Positions 7,769 through 15,955 of a DNA stretch of 64,000 nt are shown here, in pieces. Under the pieces are notes generated by a model, which saw only the letters and a program-made list of their open reading frames with translations, was not told where the DNA came from and searched no databases. Within the stretch, counting starts at the first letter, position 1, and each line of letters begins with the position of its first letter. The position numbers and the translations under genes were made by a program. Origin of the DNA: JANMDU01 sp031376455 (lineage in GTDB: Bacteria; Pseudomonadota; Gammaproteobacteria; Burkholderiales; Burkholderiaceae_C); contig JANMDU010000086.1 in assembly GCA_031376455.1 (NCBI GenBank), forward strand, positions 1 through 64,000, read 5' to 3'.

Positions 7769-8942
7769 TTTCCAAACAAACTGCCGTTCCCTCTCCGCCG
7801 CCAATGCACAGCGTCGCCACGCCTTTTTTGAGGCCGCGTGCTTTCAAAGCATGCATCAGCGTGACCATGATGCGAGCGCCCGATGCGCCGATGGGGTGGC
7901 CGAGGGCGCAAGCGCCGCCGTTGACGTTGACAATCTCATGCGCGACGTTGAGCTCGGTCATCAGCGCCATGGGCACGACGGCGAAGGCTTCGTTAACCTC
8001 CCACAGATCAACATCTTTCACGATCCATCCAGCGCGTGCCAAGGCTTTTTGCGTTGCGCCTACAGGAGCCGTGGTAAACCAATTGGGCGCTTGGGCATGC
8101 ATGGCGTGGCCAGTGATTTTTGCAAGCGGTTTGCAACCGAGTTTTTCGGCAGTGCTGGCGCGCATCATCACCAAGGCCGCTGCACCATCGTTAATCGAAG
8201 ATGAAGAAGCAGCGGTGATCGTGCCGTCTCTCTTAAACGCGGGTTTTAACGTGGAAATCTTATCGAGCTTGGCTTTCAGTGGGCCTTCGTCGATGCTGAT
8301 TTGCACGTCCCCAGAGCGATTTTTCACGGTCACCGGCGTAATCTCTGCTTGAAAAGCTCCCGAATTCGTGGCAGCTTGCGCGCGTTTGACGCTCTCAATC
8401 GCAAACGCATCTTGTGCTTCGCGCGTAAATTTATATTTCTCAGCACACTCTTCGCCAAACGTGCCCATCGCGCGGCCCGGCTCATAAGCGTCTTCTAAAC
8501 CGTCGAGCATCATGTGGTCATACACGCGGTCGTGCCCGATGCGGATGCCGCTCCTGCCTTTGAGCAGCAGATGTGGCGCATTCGTCATGCTTTCCATGCC
8601 GCCTGCGATCATCACATCGACCGAGCCAGAGATGAGCATGTCGTGTGCAAACATGGCTGCGCGCATGCCCGAGCCGCACATTTTGGAGAGCGTCACTGCC
8701 CCCGCGCTGTTTGGGAGTCCGCCTTTGAAGGCCGCTTGGCGCGCCGGCGCTTGGCCCTGGCCTGCCATTAGGCAGTTGCCAAACAAAACTTCGTTGACTG
8801 CATCTGGCGAGATGCCTGCACGCTCCACTGCAGCTTTGATGGCCGCGCCGCCAAGATCATGCGCGACAAGCGATGCGAAATCGCCCTGAAAAGCGCCCAT
8901 GGGGGTGCGGGCGGCGGAGACGATGACTATTGGGTCTAGCAT
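7761..8942 (-). CDS. Acetyl-CoA acetyltransferase (thiolase)
   Basis: A 393-residue biosynthetic/degradative thiolase. The nucleophile lies in LSKMCGSGMRAA (Cys about 90), and the His and second Cys motifs are GHPIGASGARIM and TLCIGGGEGTAVC at the C terminus. The ATG at 8942 is chosen because AGGAAA precedes it and the protein then starts MLDPIVIVSAARTPMG, as thiolases do; an upstream in-frame ATG at 8999 adds an unrelated stretch. The stop lies in a repeat copy. With the acyl-CoA dehydrogenase it suggests fatty or branched-chain acyl-CoA breakdown. It is distinct from the phaA thiolase at 33833. Confidence 0.93.
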   Translation of the reverse strand: MLDPIVIVSAARTPMGAFQGDFASLVAHDLGGAAIKAAVERAGISPDAVNEVLFGNCLMAGQGQAPARQAAFKGGLPNSAGAVTLSKMCGSGMRAAMFAHDMLISGSVDVMIAGGMESMTNAPHLLLKGRSGIRIGHDRVYDHMMLDGLEDAYEPGRAMGTFGEECAEKYKFTREAQDAFAIESVKRAQAATNSGAFQAEITPVTVKNRSGDVQISIDEGPLKAKLDKISTLKPAFKRDGTITAASSSSINDGAAALVMMRASTAEKLGCKPLAKITGHAMHAQAPNWFTTAPVGATQKALARAGWIVKDVDLWEVNEAFAVVPMALMTELNVAHEIVNVNGGACALGHPIGASGARIMVTLMHALKARGLKKGVATLCIGGGEGTAVCLEML

Positions 8943-9513
8943 GGTGTTTCCTAAAAATTGGCGGTTTGAATTGACTACCAAGCGGTTTAAAAATGACAAT
9001 TTGCTAGCTTAGCCGATTTCTGGTTTTTGACTTGGGCATACGTGATTTGACGTAGCTTAAATATTCGCGGTGAGGCTAAGCCTGAGCCAGCCAACTGCGC
9101 TTGGGCTGTCCCACTGCGCGAATGTCCTCCGCGCTGGCCTTCGGCTGGCGCTCCCCCTTTATTTCGCTACGTGAGACAACCCAACCGCAGCTGGCAGGCT
9201 CAGCGGTTGGTTGGCGAGGGAATTGTCGATGTGCAAAGCAAACTGACCTAAAGCTGCAATTGAGCGAATGAAGATTTTCCGCGCACCTCACAGGCCACGG
9301 CTGGGCGGTTATCAGCTTGGCGATTTTGGCAGCGCAAGGTTTGAAAACGCTTGCGTTTTCTCGTTATCTCATGCGACGGGTGTCGCGTGACTCTTTAGCT
9401 GACTCATGAGCCTTGCTTATAACCGCCCAGCCGTGACCGATCTAACATAAAAGAAATCTTCCGAACACAATAAAAAAAGGCCTGAACCCAAAGATTCAAG
9501 CCTTTTCGTGCTC
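8943..9513. other. Gene-free stretch with two large imperfect hairpins
   Basis: I see no supported gene here. Two long inverted repeats lie in tandem. The first pairs 9081-9105 with 9180-9204 (21 of 25 positions). The second pairs 9293-9318 with 9413-9438 (about 23 of 26). Smaller hairpins nest inside the second, including a perfect GAAAACGC-TT-GCGTTTTC at 9343-9360. The region may be a structured RNA or a non-autonomous element; neither is proven. Confidence 0.5.
9473..9506 (-). terminator. Rho-independent terminator of the YidB-like gene
   Basis: Read leftward, GGCTTGAA and TTCAGGCC form a stem that is followed by seven T residues. The other strand also ends in TTTT, so it may work in both directions. 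It sits about 50 bp after the YidB-like stop, with a repeat copy between them. Confidence 0.7.
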
Positions 9514-9558
9514 TAGCAGGCATAAAACCTGCGTAGAGTGCTATCAAAATGAGAGTTA
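9514..9558 (+). repeat. Dispersed 45-bp repeat, copy 4 (YidB-like 3' end)
   Basis: TAGCAGGCATAAAACCTGCG followed by TAGAGTGCTATCAAAATGAGAGTTA. The left flank AAGCCTTTTCGTGC matches the extended consensus. The last three bases are the stop codon of the leftward YidB-like gene. Confidence 0.85.
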
Positions 9559-10062
9559 TTTTTGCATCATCTTACCGAGCATACCCATCAAATCATCCGC
9601 GCCGCCCAAGCCGCCTGCAGGCGCTTGGCCATCAGGTGTGAGCTTGTCAATAAGGCCGGGCAGCATTTGCGCCAGCATGCCGCCGGCTTCGCCTTGGCCA
9701 ACGCCGAGCTTAGAGGCAATATCGCCAATTGCGCCGGAGCCGAGCACGCTGCTCAGTTGATCGGCACTAATGGGCAGGTTTTCCCCCTTGCCCACCCAAG
9801 AGCTCATCTGATCGCCCATGCCTGCTTGGTTAAATTTTTCCATCAGGCCGCCCAAGCCGCCTTGCTGGCTGCCGTTGGCCAGCATGCCTGTGATGATGGG
9901 TAGCAAAGCGGCCAAATTGCCGCCGAGGCCTCCACCTAAACCAGTTGTGGCGCCTGTCTGCTGTTGTCCGCCGAGCAAACCGCCTAGCAAGCCACCCAAA
10001 CCGCCACCTTGTTGCTGTCCGCCGCCCAAAGCCGCGCCAACGACCGAGTCAAGTAAACCCAT
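9556..10062 (-). CDS. YidB-like (DUF937) protein
   Basis: About 168 residues. The ATG at 10062 is preceded by AAGGAG at the right distance and starts MGLLDSVVGAALGGG, the family's usual opening; an upstream start at 10206 would add an unrelated tail. A Gly/Gln-rich N-terminal third with LGGLLGG repeats is followed by a helical YidB/DUF937 core (MSSWVGKGENLPISADQL, VLGSGAIGDIASKLGVG, MLAQMLPGLIDKLTP). The function of the family is not established. No signal peptide is obvious. Confidence 0.88.
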   Translation of the reverse strand: MGLLDSVVGAALGGGQQQGGGLGGLLGGLLGGQQQTGATTGLGGGLGGNLAALLPIITGMLANGSQQGGLGGLMEKFNQAGMGDQMSSWVGKGENLPISADQLSSVLGSGAIGDIASKLGVGQGEAGGMLAQMLPGLIDKLTPDGQAPAGGLGGADDLMGMLGKMMQK

Positions 10063-10209
10063 GATGAAACTCCTTGTGTTGAAAAAACTTGATTGTCGGG
10101 TGGAACTGTGTCGCAGGCAAGTCAGAGGCAAGTGTGCGTGCGAGGGTGTGGCAGCCAGCGCATACAAATGTGGATTTGTACACGTTTGTACACGTAGAGG
10201 TGGCAAGGT

Positions 10210-10551
10210 TTACCATTTCTCGGGAACGTAACCCACCGTGATATTTGCGCCACGAGCCACAACGGGGCGCTTGATCACGCTGCAATGCACCAGCATCAGT
10301 GCGATGGCTGATTCAGCATCCACCACAGTGGCTTGCGTGGCCGCATCCAGTTTGCGCCAAGTCGTGCCCTTTTTGTTGACAAGCGCTTCCCAGCCCAATG
10401 TGTTGATCCATTCGTGCAAAGCCTGCTCGGGTACGCCCAGTTTTTTGAAATCGTGAAAGCGATAAACGATACATTTTTCATCAAACCAAGCACGCGTTTT
10501 TTTGACCGTGTCGCAGTTTGTGATGCCATAGACGAGGGCTGTCGTGCTCAT
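10210..10551 (-). CDS. ArsC/Spx-family small thioredoxin-fold protein (YffB-like)
   Basis: A 113-residue ArsC-family reductase. The N terminus reads VYGITNCDTVKKTRAWFD with the redox Cys at about residue 14. VYRFHDFKKLGVP, NKKGTTWRKLD and VIKRPVV follow, which is the family's usual order and length. Such proteins are often annotated as glutathione-dependent or arsenate-reductase-like, without proof of substrate. A degenerate copy of its 5' end sits at 11392-11455. It is co-directional with the BLUF gene, 8 bp away. Confidence 0.9.
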   Translation of the reverse strand: MSTTALVYGITNCDTVKKTRAWFDEKCIVYRFHDFKKLGVPEQALHEWINTLGWEALVNKKGTTWRKLDAATQATVVDAESAIALMLVHCSVIKRPVVARGANITVGYVPEKW

Positions 10552-10559
10552 GCTGCGCT

Positions 10560-10991
10560 CTACAAACTATTTTTGCTAGGATGCGGCTCAGCAATGCTGT
10601 TTGCCAAAATGGCGTCGATGCGCGCCAAAGCCGCGATACCGTCGCTTGAGTAAGGATCAAACTCAGACCAATTGACTTGCCTCACAGGATCGACTTCGGC
10701 GAGGGAGATGTGCCCCATCGACCAATTTCTGTAACGCCTGCTCGTCACGCTTTCGCAGTGAATCATTTGCACATCATGGTGTCGAGAGTCAGCATAAATG
10801 CGGGCGTAAAGCTGCGTCACCATCCTTCTCTCGCCCTCCAAGCATTGCAAAAACACGCCATCGCCCTCGCAAAGTACGCCTGTTACATCGTTGGCGCGAT
10901 TCCACTTTTGCGAGACTTGAAGAATGGCGCTCGTCTCTGAGGCGGTTTGCGCACCGGCGGCGGTGCTGACATAGATGATGCGAATTAACAT
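10560..10991 (-). CDS. BLUF-domain blue-light sensor
   Basis: A 143-residue protein, almost all of it one BLUF domain that binds FAD. The N-terminal strand IRIIYVSTA carries the conserved Tyr (residue 7). NDVTGVLCEGDGVFLQCLEG carries the conserved Asn and Gln (about residues 33 and 50), which define the light-switchable hydrogen-bond network. SVTSRRYRNWSMG includes a Trp typical of the domain's last strand. There is no attached output domain, so it probably acts through a partner protein. It is co-directional with, and 8 bp from, the ArsC-like gene. Confidence 0.93.
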   Translation of the reverse strand: MLIRIIYVSTAAGAQTASETSAILQVSQKWNRANDVTGVLCEGDGVFLQCLEGERRMVTQLYARIYADSRHHDVQMIHCESVTSRRYRNWSMGHISLAEVDPVRQVNWSEFDPYSSDGIAALARIDAILANSIAEPHPSKNSL

Positions 10992-11151
10992 AATGGAGTT
11001 CTGGCGATTAGGTAGGGCACTTTTGCCTCATGGCCTCATGATATCTCGCAGCCTTTGCTTTTGGATGAAAAGGTGCTTTTGGGGTGCTTTAAAGGTGCAG
11101 CAGCTTTGCTGAAAACAGCGAATGCAGCGCAGAAGTGAAACGACAATCTAG

Positions 11152-11391
11152 TGATCAAAGATTTGAACTCATGGCTGGCGTATCGAAGGCCTGCACGTTA
11201 AGCACATTGATATGGAGCTGGAGCGTACGCGCCTGGTGTAGAGCCGCTTAAAAAGCACATTTGGCGTAGATATTTTTTGCCCGGTGATCACGGTCGCGGG
11301 CATCCATGCCAAGGGCTCGATCTGCGCAATACTGGAATCCGTCTACTCGAAGGCAGGCTACAAAACGGGCGTGTATTCCAGCCCGCATCTC
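11152..11391 (+). pseudogene. Degenerate folC 5' fragment
   Basis: Matches the first 85 or so codons of the intact folC at 13734 almost throughout, for example GGCTACAAAACGGGCGTGTA. It carries a frameshift near codon 13 and an in-frame stop where Trp is expected (GTGTAG for GTGTGG). The similarity stops abruptly after the codons for SSPHL, where a fragment of the ArsC-like gene begins. It is diverged enough to be an old duplicate or the remains of a displaced allele. Confidence 0.85.
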
Positions 11392-11455
11392 GCCAAGCAC
11401 GGGATTTTTTTACCGTGTCGCAATTAGAAATGTCATAAAGAACGGTCGCATACAT
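11392..11455 (-). pseudogene. Degenerate ArsC/Spx-like 5' fragment fused to the folC remnant
   Basis: Read leftward from an ATG at 11455, it encodes MYATVLYDISNCDTVKKSRAW, compared with MSTTALVYGITNCDTVKK followed by TRAW in the intact gene at 10210. GCCAAGCACG and ACCGTGTCGCA are shared at the nucleotide level. Only about 21 codons remain before the folC remnant starts. Confidence 0.8.
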
Positions 11456-11493
11456 GCATCAATTGCGCGTGCTTGCTAGCCAACTTTGGCGCT

Positions 11494-12726
11494 TCAACGT
11501 TCAAATTTGATTTGGCTCGCGAGAAGTTGCCCAGTTGTGGCCTGTAATCGACCTTTGACCTCCACTTGCCGACCCTCCGCTAAATCAGCGAACGTACCGT
11601 TTTGGTAGACGATGCTTGCAGAGGAGTAATCCACCGTGATGCTGCGCACTACAAAGGTTTTGGCTACGCTATTCAATGCAGAGATGCTGCCAAACAACTC
11701 ATTTTCGACAGATTCGAGCTCTGCTTCGTCTTCAATTTTTACTTCAGTGGCCGTTAAAACTGAGTTCAAGAGGCTGCCTTTGACTTCCACCCGCGCGCCC
11801 AGAACGATGCCGGTGGTGCCATCGGGATACAGGGTAGAACTTGTGGTGACCACAGAAACACCATTCACGCTGAATGCATTGATTGAGGTGAACGCTGTGA
11901 TCGTGCCCTCCAGTTCGCCTGCGAGATCACCTGCTGGCAAATTCAATCCGTCTTGTGCAGATTGAATTCGGATTGCCGTGCGCGTGCCAGTGGCTGGCAA
12001 GGGCTGTAGGCGAACACGCACGGCCAACTCATTTGCAGGTGTAACGCGAACTTCGGCCGAGGCGAAATTGATACTCAAGCTGCCGATTTGGAAGGTTGTG
12101 CCGCTTAAATTAGTCACGCGCCCTGTCAATCGATACTCTGCGAGCCTGTTCTTGCGCTCGATTCTGCTGGCCTGCACGCTGTTGTTAGCCACATCAGTAA
12201 AGCCATGCACCTCTACTAAATCATTCACAGCCAATGCAGGAAGACCTGCCAAACCTAATTCAAATACCGTGGAAGCGTTTACCGAAACGGTTTGCCCCAG
12301 CACTGTGAAGCGATTATTAGCAAGATCAATGCTGTCAATGGGCCCTTTTAGTTCAGAGGCAATTGCGGTGATGCGGTCGGCAGTAGCGGTGGTGCCAGTC
12401 ACCGGGGCATTGGTTTGAATCGCCACCACCACACCGATTTCCAAATCAACGCGAGATAGCGCGTTGCCATCATCATCTGAAATGCTTGCCGTGCTGTCGT
12501 CGTATCGCACACCGTTGACAATGATTGAGCCCAGCCCTGTGATCGCGCCCACGCGGAAGGAGCCTGTGCCGCCACTGGTCACGCCTGCGACCGAACCACC
12601 GCCGCCGCAGCCAGGCAGCCATATGCCGGCGCTGGAGCAGGCCAATAAGCCTAGCAGCGCTTCGCGTCGGCTGTGGGTTGTTGTGGCGCGCGGTTGTGAA
12701 TGAGGATAAGCGGTGCTGTGTTTCAT
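11494..12726 (-). CDS. DUF5666 lipoprotein-like protein
   Basis: A 410-residue exported protein. The signal region SRREALLGLLACSSAGIWLPGC has a twin-arginine pair and ends in a lipobox-like LPGC, so lipidation at Cys about 40 is likely. The remainder is built from repeated beta-rich DUF5666 units, seen by recurring phrases such as GLGSIIVNGVRYDD, GPIDSIDLANNRFTVLGQTV, LTGRVTNLSGTTFQIG and VEVKGRLQATTGQLLA. It lies 34 bp downstream of the DUF6502 gene in the same direction, a pairing that suggests joint function. Role unknown. Confidence 0.88.
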   Translation of the reverse strand: MKHSTAYPHSQPRATTTHSRREALLGLLACSSAGIWLPGCGGGGSVAGVTSGGTGSFRVGAITGLGSIIVNGVRYDDSTASISDDDGNALSRVDLEIGVVVAIQTNAPVTGTTATADRITAIASELKGPIDSIDLANNRFTVLGQTVSVNASTVFELGLAGLPALAVNDLVEVHGFTDVANNSVQASRIERKNRLAEYRLTGRVTNLSGTTFQIGSLSINFASAEVRVTPANELAVRVRLQPLPATGTRTAIRIQSAQDGLNLPAGDLAGELEGTITAFTSINAFSVNGVSVVTTSSTLYPDGTTGIVLGARVEVKGSLLNSVLTATEVKIEDEAELESVENELFGSISALNSVAKTFVVRSITVDYSSASIVYQNGTFADLAEGRQVEVKGRLQATTGQLLASQIKFER

Positions 12727-12760
12727 AAGAATCTCCGTGAAGTGCTGGACATTGAAAAGA

Positions 12761-13642
12761 TCATGATTGCTCCTTAGGCGCAGCAGCAGGCATGGGTTGA
12801 TGGAAGGAATACAGGCCGACGCGCATCTTCATATCTTGCGTGCGGCCTTCAATACGGTCTTGCTTGATCAGGCGATTAAACTCAACAGCCAGCTTTGCTA
12901 GCATCTCTTGCCAGATGTGGGAAATCACTTCCTTGGCTTGCTCCACTGATTCGCGTGATAACTCATCGGCCAACACAGCCTGCTCCATATGCTGGCGGCC
13001 ATCGCCCAACAAGTTGTCCGTTGCAGCTTGAAGGTGATCGCCAATGTTGTCGCCCAAAAATAGCGTCATGCTTTCGCGGTCGCTGCGCGGCACAAAAGCC
13101 ATCTGGTTCAAAGTAATTGCGCCGCTGTTGTCATCTATGCGCACCAGCCCCAAGCGCAGCAACTCTTCCAAAATCGCACGCGGATGCACGTCTCGCGTGA
13201 CCGATTGCGCCAATGCATCAAAACCACCTTGCTCGCTTTGGCGCGGCAAAGCTCTGGGTTGCCCTTTGGCATCGCGCAAAGCAGGATCACTCACCCATCG
13301 CGTAAACACCTCACTGGCTGCAGAAGGCTTGTGCTCTATCGGCTGCGCCTTGTCCTGTTGCAACCGAGCGACCTCACGGCGCGTGAGCCCGGTCGTCGCG
13401 CTCAGTCGGCTTGTTAAGCGGCTTGACGCACCAGCCGCTGTCGCATGGGCTTGCGTCGCGGCCTCTAAATACGCGCGGCGAAGCGCTTCCTCCACACTTT
13501 GCACCATGATGCCGCTGCCGACACCTAAGCGGGCCATGGGCAGGAACAGCTTGGTGAGCGCCTCCATCAAAGCCTTTTGCTCACGCGCTTGACGGCTCGC
13601 AATGCCATTTTCTGTAGCGGCGGGTTGAGAAGTTTTAGTCAT
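12761..13642 (-). CDS. DUF6502 family protein, possible DNA-binding regulator
   Basis: A 293-residue cytosolic protein. The N-terminal half contains SRLSATTGLTRREVARLQ, which looks like a helix-turn-helix, followed by EVFTRWVSDPALRDAKGQP. The C-terminal half (residues about 145-270) is helical with AILEELLRLGLVRIDDN and FVPRSDRESMTLFLGDNIGD. The family has no assigned function. It is the first gene of the pair with the DUF5666 lipoprotein. A perfect 11-bp inverted repeat lies immediately upstream of its ATG. Confidence 0.85.
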   Translation of the reverse strand: MTKTSQPAATENGIASRQAREQKALMEALTKLFLPMARLGVGSGIMVQSVEEALRRAYLEAATQAHATAAGASSRLTSRLSATTGLTRREVARLQQDKAQPIEHKPSAASEVFTRWVSDPALRDAKGQPRALPRQSEQGGFDALAQSVTRDVHPRAILEELLRLGLVRIDDNSGAITLNQMAFVPRSDRESMTLFLGDNIGDHLQAATDNLLGDGRQHMEQAVLADELSRESVEQAKEVISHIWQEMLAKLAVEFNRLIKQDRIEGRTQDMKMRVGLYSFHQPMPAAAPKEQS

Positions 13643-13650
13643 GAAGATAG

Positions 13651-13677
13651 TTTAAATGTGCTAACTGCACATTTAAA
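13651..13677. promoter_or_regulatory. Perfect 11-bp inverted repeat between DUF6502 and folC
   Basis: TTTAAATGTGC-TAACT-GCACATTTAAA lies 9 bp before the DUF6502 start and about 57 bp before folC. Its two-fold symmetry and position in a divergent promoter region suggest an operator, perhaps for the DUF6502 protein. The inner TGTGC/GCACA would be the recognition part. Confidence 0.5.
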
Positions 13678-13733
13678 GCACCTGGATTGCAAGAGGTACT
13701 ACCAGATGTAATTCAAGTCCCGATAATGTGGCC

Positions 13734-15074
13734 ATGAAAGATTTAAACCAGTGGCTCGCTTATATCGAAGGCTTGCATCCAAAGAATATTGAGATGGGGT
13801 TGGAGCGGACGCGCGTGGTGTGGAGCCGTATCAAGAGCACATTCGGCGTGGAGATTTCTTGCCCTGTGATCACAGTGGCGGGCACGAATGGCAAGGGCTC
13901 GACGTGTGCGATGCTGGAGAGCGTTTATACCCAAGCCGGCTACAAAACCGGCGTGTATTCCAGTCCGCATTTAGTGCATTTTTTAGAGCGCTGCCGCATT
14001 CGCAATGAGAATGTATGCGCTACTGATTTCATAGCGGCTTGCGCAGATGTGGAAAGCGCTAGATGCCAAAAAAGCTCGATAAATGAAGGCGAAATCAGCC
14101 TCACATATTTTGAATTCACGACGCTCGCTTTTTTTCTCGTCATGTGTCGTTCGGTCAAGGCGGGACAGCTCGATGTGATGATTTTGGAAGTGGGCTTGGG
14201 CGGTCGGCTGGATGCGGTGAACATCGTCGATACGGATTGCGCCATTGTCACCAGCATTGATCTGGATCACATGGAGTATCTCGGGCCAGATCGCGAGAGC
14301 ATTGGCTTTGAGAAGGCCGGGATCATGCGCGCGGGCAAACCAGCCATCGTGAGCGATCCGATGCCGCCGCGAAGCGTCATAGATCATGCAAAAAGTATGG
14401 GTGCTGATCTTTGGCGTATGGGCACGGACTTTAATTTCCAAGGCGATAAGCTGCAATGGGGCTGGGCGGGGCGCTCTAAGAGATTTAGTGGGCTGGCCTA
14501 TCCAGCGTTGCGCGGCGCAAATCAGCTGATCAATGCCAGCGGTGTGCTCGCTGCGATTGCCGCCATGAACGATCAACTGCCGATCACAGCGCAGGCCGTG
14601 CGAAACGGCATGGCCTTTGTCGAGCTGCCAGGGCGCTTTCAAATCGTGCCGGGGCAGCCTGCGCTGGTGCTTGATGTGGCGCATAACCCGCATTCTGTGG
14701 CGGCATTAACGGCCAATTTGGATGCCATGGGCTTTTACCCGACCACACATGCTGTTTTTGGCGCGATGGCCGACAAAGATCTCACGCCCATGCTGCTCAA
14801 GCTCGCGCCTATCGTGGATCGTTGGTATTTCACTGATTTGCCCACGGCGCGTGCGGCAAGCGCTGTGGATCTGCAAAGCCGTTGGCAAACGCTTAATACC
14901 CGAGCCGATGCGCAGAGCGGCATTTACACCTCTCCACAAGCTGCCCTTGATGCAGCCGTCAAGGTAGCAGATGCAGCCGATAGAATCGTAGTGTTTGGCT
15001 CTTTCTATACCGTAGGCGGCGTGCTCCAAAACGGCACACCGCGCTTGGAAGCTAAGCATCTTTCAAAGAAATGA
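13734..15074 (+). CDS. folC: Bifunctional folylpolyglutamate synthase / dihydrofolate synthase
   Basis: Adds glutamate to dihydropteroate and to folates, using ATP, in the cytosol. About 446 residues from the ATG at 13734 (a GTG at 13728 is possible). The P-loop VAGTNGKGST is near residue 48, followed by GVYSSPHLVHFLERCRI, the Mg-binding region EVGLGGRLDAVN, and the C-terminal domain with DVAHNPHSV and AVFGAMADKD. Residues about 97-117 (FIAACADVESARC...) look like a decayed repeat copy. It opens the folC-SPOR-cvpA-purF cluster, overlapping the next start by 4 bp. Confidence 0.95.
   Translation: MKDLNQWLAYIEGLHPKNIEMGLERTRVVWSRIKSTFGVEISCPVITVAGTNGKGSTCAMLESVYTQAGYKTGVYSSPHLVHFLERCRIRNENVCATDFIAACADVESARCQKSSINEGEISLTYFEFTTLAFFLVMCRSVKAGQLDVMILEVGLGGRLDAVNIVDTDCAIVTSIDLDHMEYLGPDRESIGFEKAGIMRAGKPAIVSDPMPPRSVIDHAKSMGADLWRMGTDFNFQGDKLQWGWAGRSKRFSGLAYPALRGANQLINASGVLAAIAAMNDQLPITAQAVRNGMAFVELPGRFQIVPGQPALVLDVAHNPHSVAALTANLDAMGFYPTTHAVFGAMADKDLTPMLLKLAPIVDRWYFTDLPTARAASAVDLQSRWQTLNTRADAQSGIYTSPQAALDAAVKVADAADRIVVFGSFYTVGGVLQNGTPRLEAKHLSKK
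14020..14077 (-). repeat. Dispersed repeat, decayed copy in folC
   Basis: CTACTGATTTCATAGCGGCT followed by TGCGCAGATG, then CGCTAGATGCCAAAAAAGC. The hairpin end and TGCGCAG core are recognisable; the GCCGGC box is lost. It is in frame in folC. Confidence 0.45.
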
Positions 15075-15949
15075 AGTTCAACCCCATGGCTTGGTTCAAA
15101 TTTGGCAAACAAGATTCCGCAGCAGAGGCACCGCTAGAAACGGTGGAGATGATGCGCACGCGAGCCAAGCGCCGCCTGATTGGCTCGCTCGTGTTGGTTG
15201 TTATAGCGGTGGTTGGTTTTCCCTTGTTGTTTGAAACGCAGCCGCGCCCCGCGCTGGTGGATGTGCCCATTGAAATCCCGGACAAGGCCAAGGTCAAATC
15301 ACTAACTGCTCCCGCGCCGTCTACGCCAGCGGCAGCGGCAAAGGTTGACGACAAGAGCAGCTTAGGCGGCAAAGAGGAAATCGTCGCTGCGACGCCAGCC
15401 GTGCCCGCGTCTGCAGCGGCATCGGCATCGGCGTTGCCAGCTATTGCAGCGCCGAAAATTATAGAAAAAACGCTGTCGGAAGCCACCAATTCAGCGCCAA
15501 GCGCTACAAAATCAGGAGCGTCTGTGCAGACAGCTGCTCCTGATTCGGCTGCAATTGACAGAGCCGCCACGCAGAAAGCTGCACAGGCTAAAGCAAAAGC
15601 TGATGCCGTAGAAAAAGCAGAAAAATCTAAATCAGAGGCCGCTAAAGCACAGGCTTTGCTCGACGGCAAGGCCAATGCAGCGCCAGCCTCCGCGCAAACT
15701 GCCGCCGCAAATACCAATGGCGAGCGGTTTATTGTGCAATTTGGCTCATTCGCCGATGAAGCGAAAGCCCGTGAAGTGCGTCAACGTGTGGAGCGTGCTG
15801 GTTTGAAGACGTATGCGCAAATTGCTGAGACGGCTGAGGGTAAGCGCCACCGCGTTCGCGTGGGGCCTTTTGCCTCACGTGCTGAGGCAGAAAAAGCGGC
15901 CTCGAAAATCAAATCACTTGATTTGCCTGCCAACATTCTCACGCTGTAA
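15071..15949 (+). CDS. SPOR-domain membrane protein (DedD-like)
   Basis: A 292-residue protein with a short cytosolic N terminus, one transmembrane helix (about residues 38-55, LIGSLVLVVIAVVGFPLLF), a long Ala/Pro/Lys-rich periplasmic linker, and a C-terminal SPOR domain (about 215-290: ERFIVQFGSFADEAKAREV, RHRVRVGPFASRAEAEKA). SPOR domains bind denuded septal peptidoglycan, so it probably acts at the division site. Gene order folC-dedD-cvpA-purF matches that of Escherichia coli. It starts inside the folC stop (ATGA). Confidence 0.92.
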   Translation: MKFNPMAWFKFGKQDSAAEAPLETVEMMRTRAKRRLIGSLVLVVIAVVGFPLLFETQPRPALVDVPIEIPDKAKVKSLTAPAPSTPAAAAKVDDKSSLGGKEEIVAATPAVPASAAASASALPAIAAPKIIEKTLSEATNSAPSATKSGASVQTAAPDSAAIDRAATQKAAQAKAKADAVEKAEKSKSEAAKAQALLDGKANAAPASAQTAAANTNGERFIVQFGSFADEAKAREVRQRVERAGLKTYAQIAETAEGKRHRVRVGPFASRAEAEKAASKIKSLDLPANILTL

Positions 15950-15955
15950 TCGCCT

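Noticed and set aside
13983..14693. 236-codon open frame opposite folC
   Set aside because: It is a shadow with no recognisable domain.
15052..15717. Long open frame (221 codons) opposite the SPOR gene
   Set aside because: It is an Ala-rich shadow of the Ala/Lys codons of the SPOR linker, with no start signal or family features.
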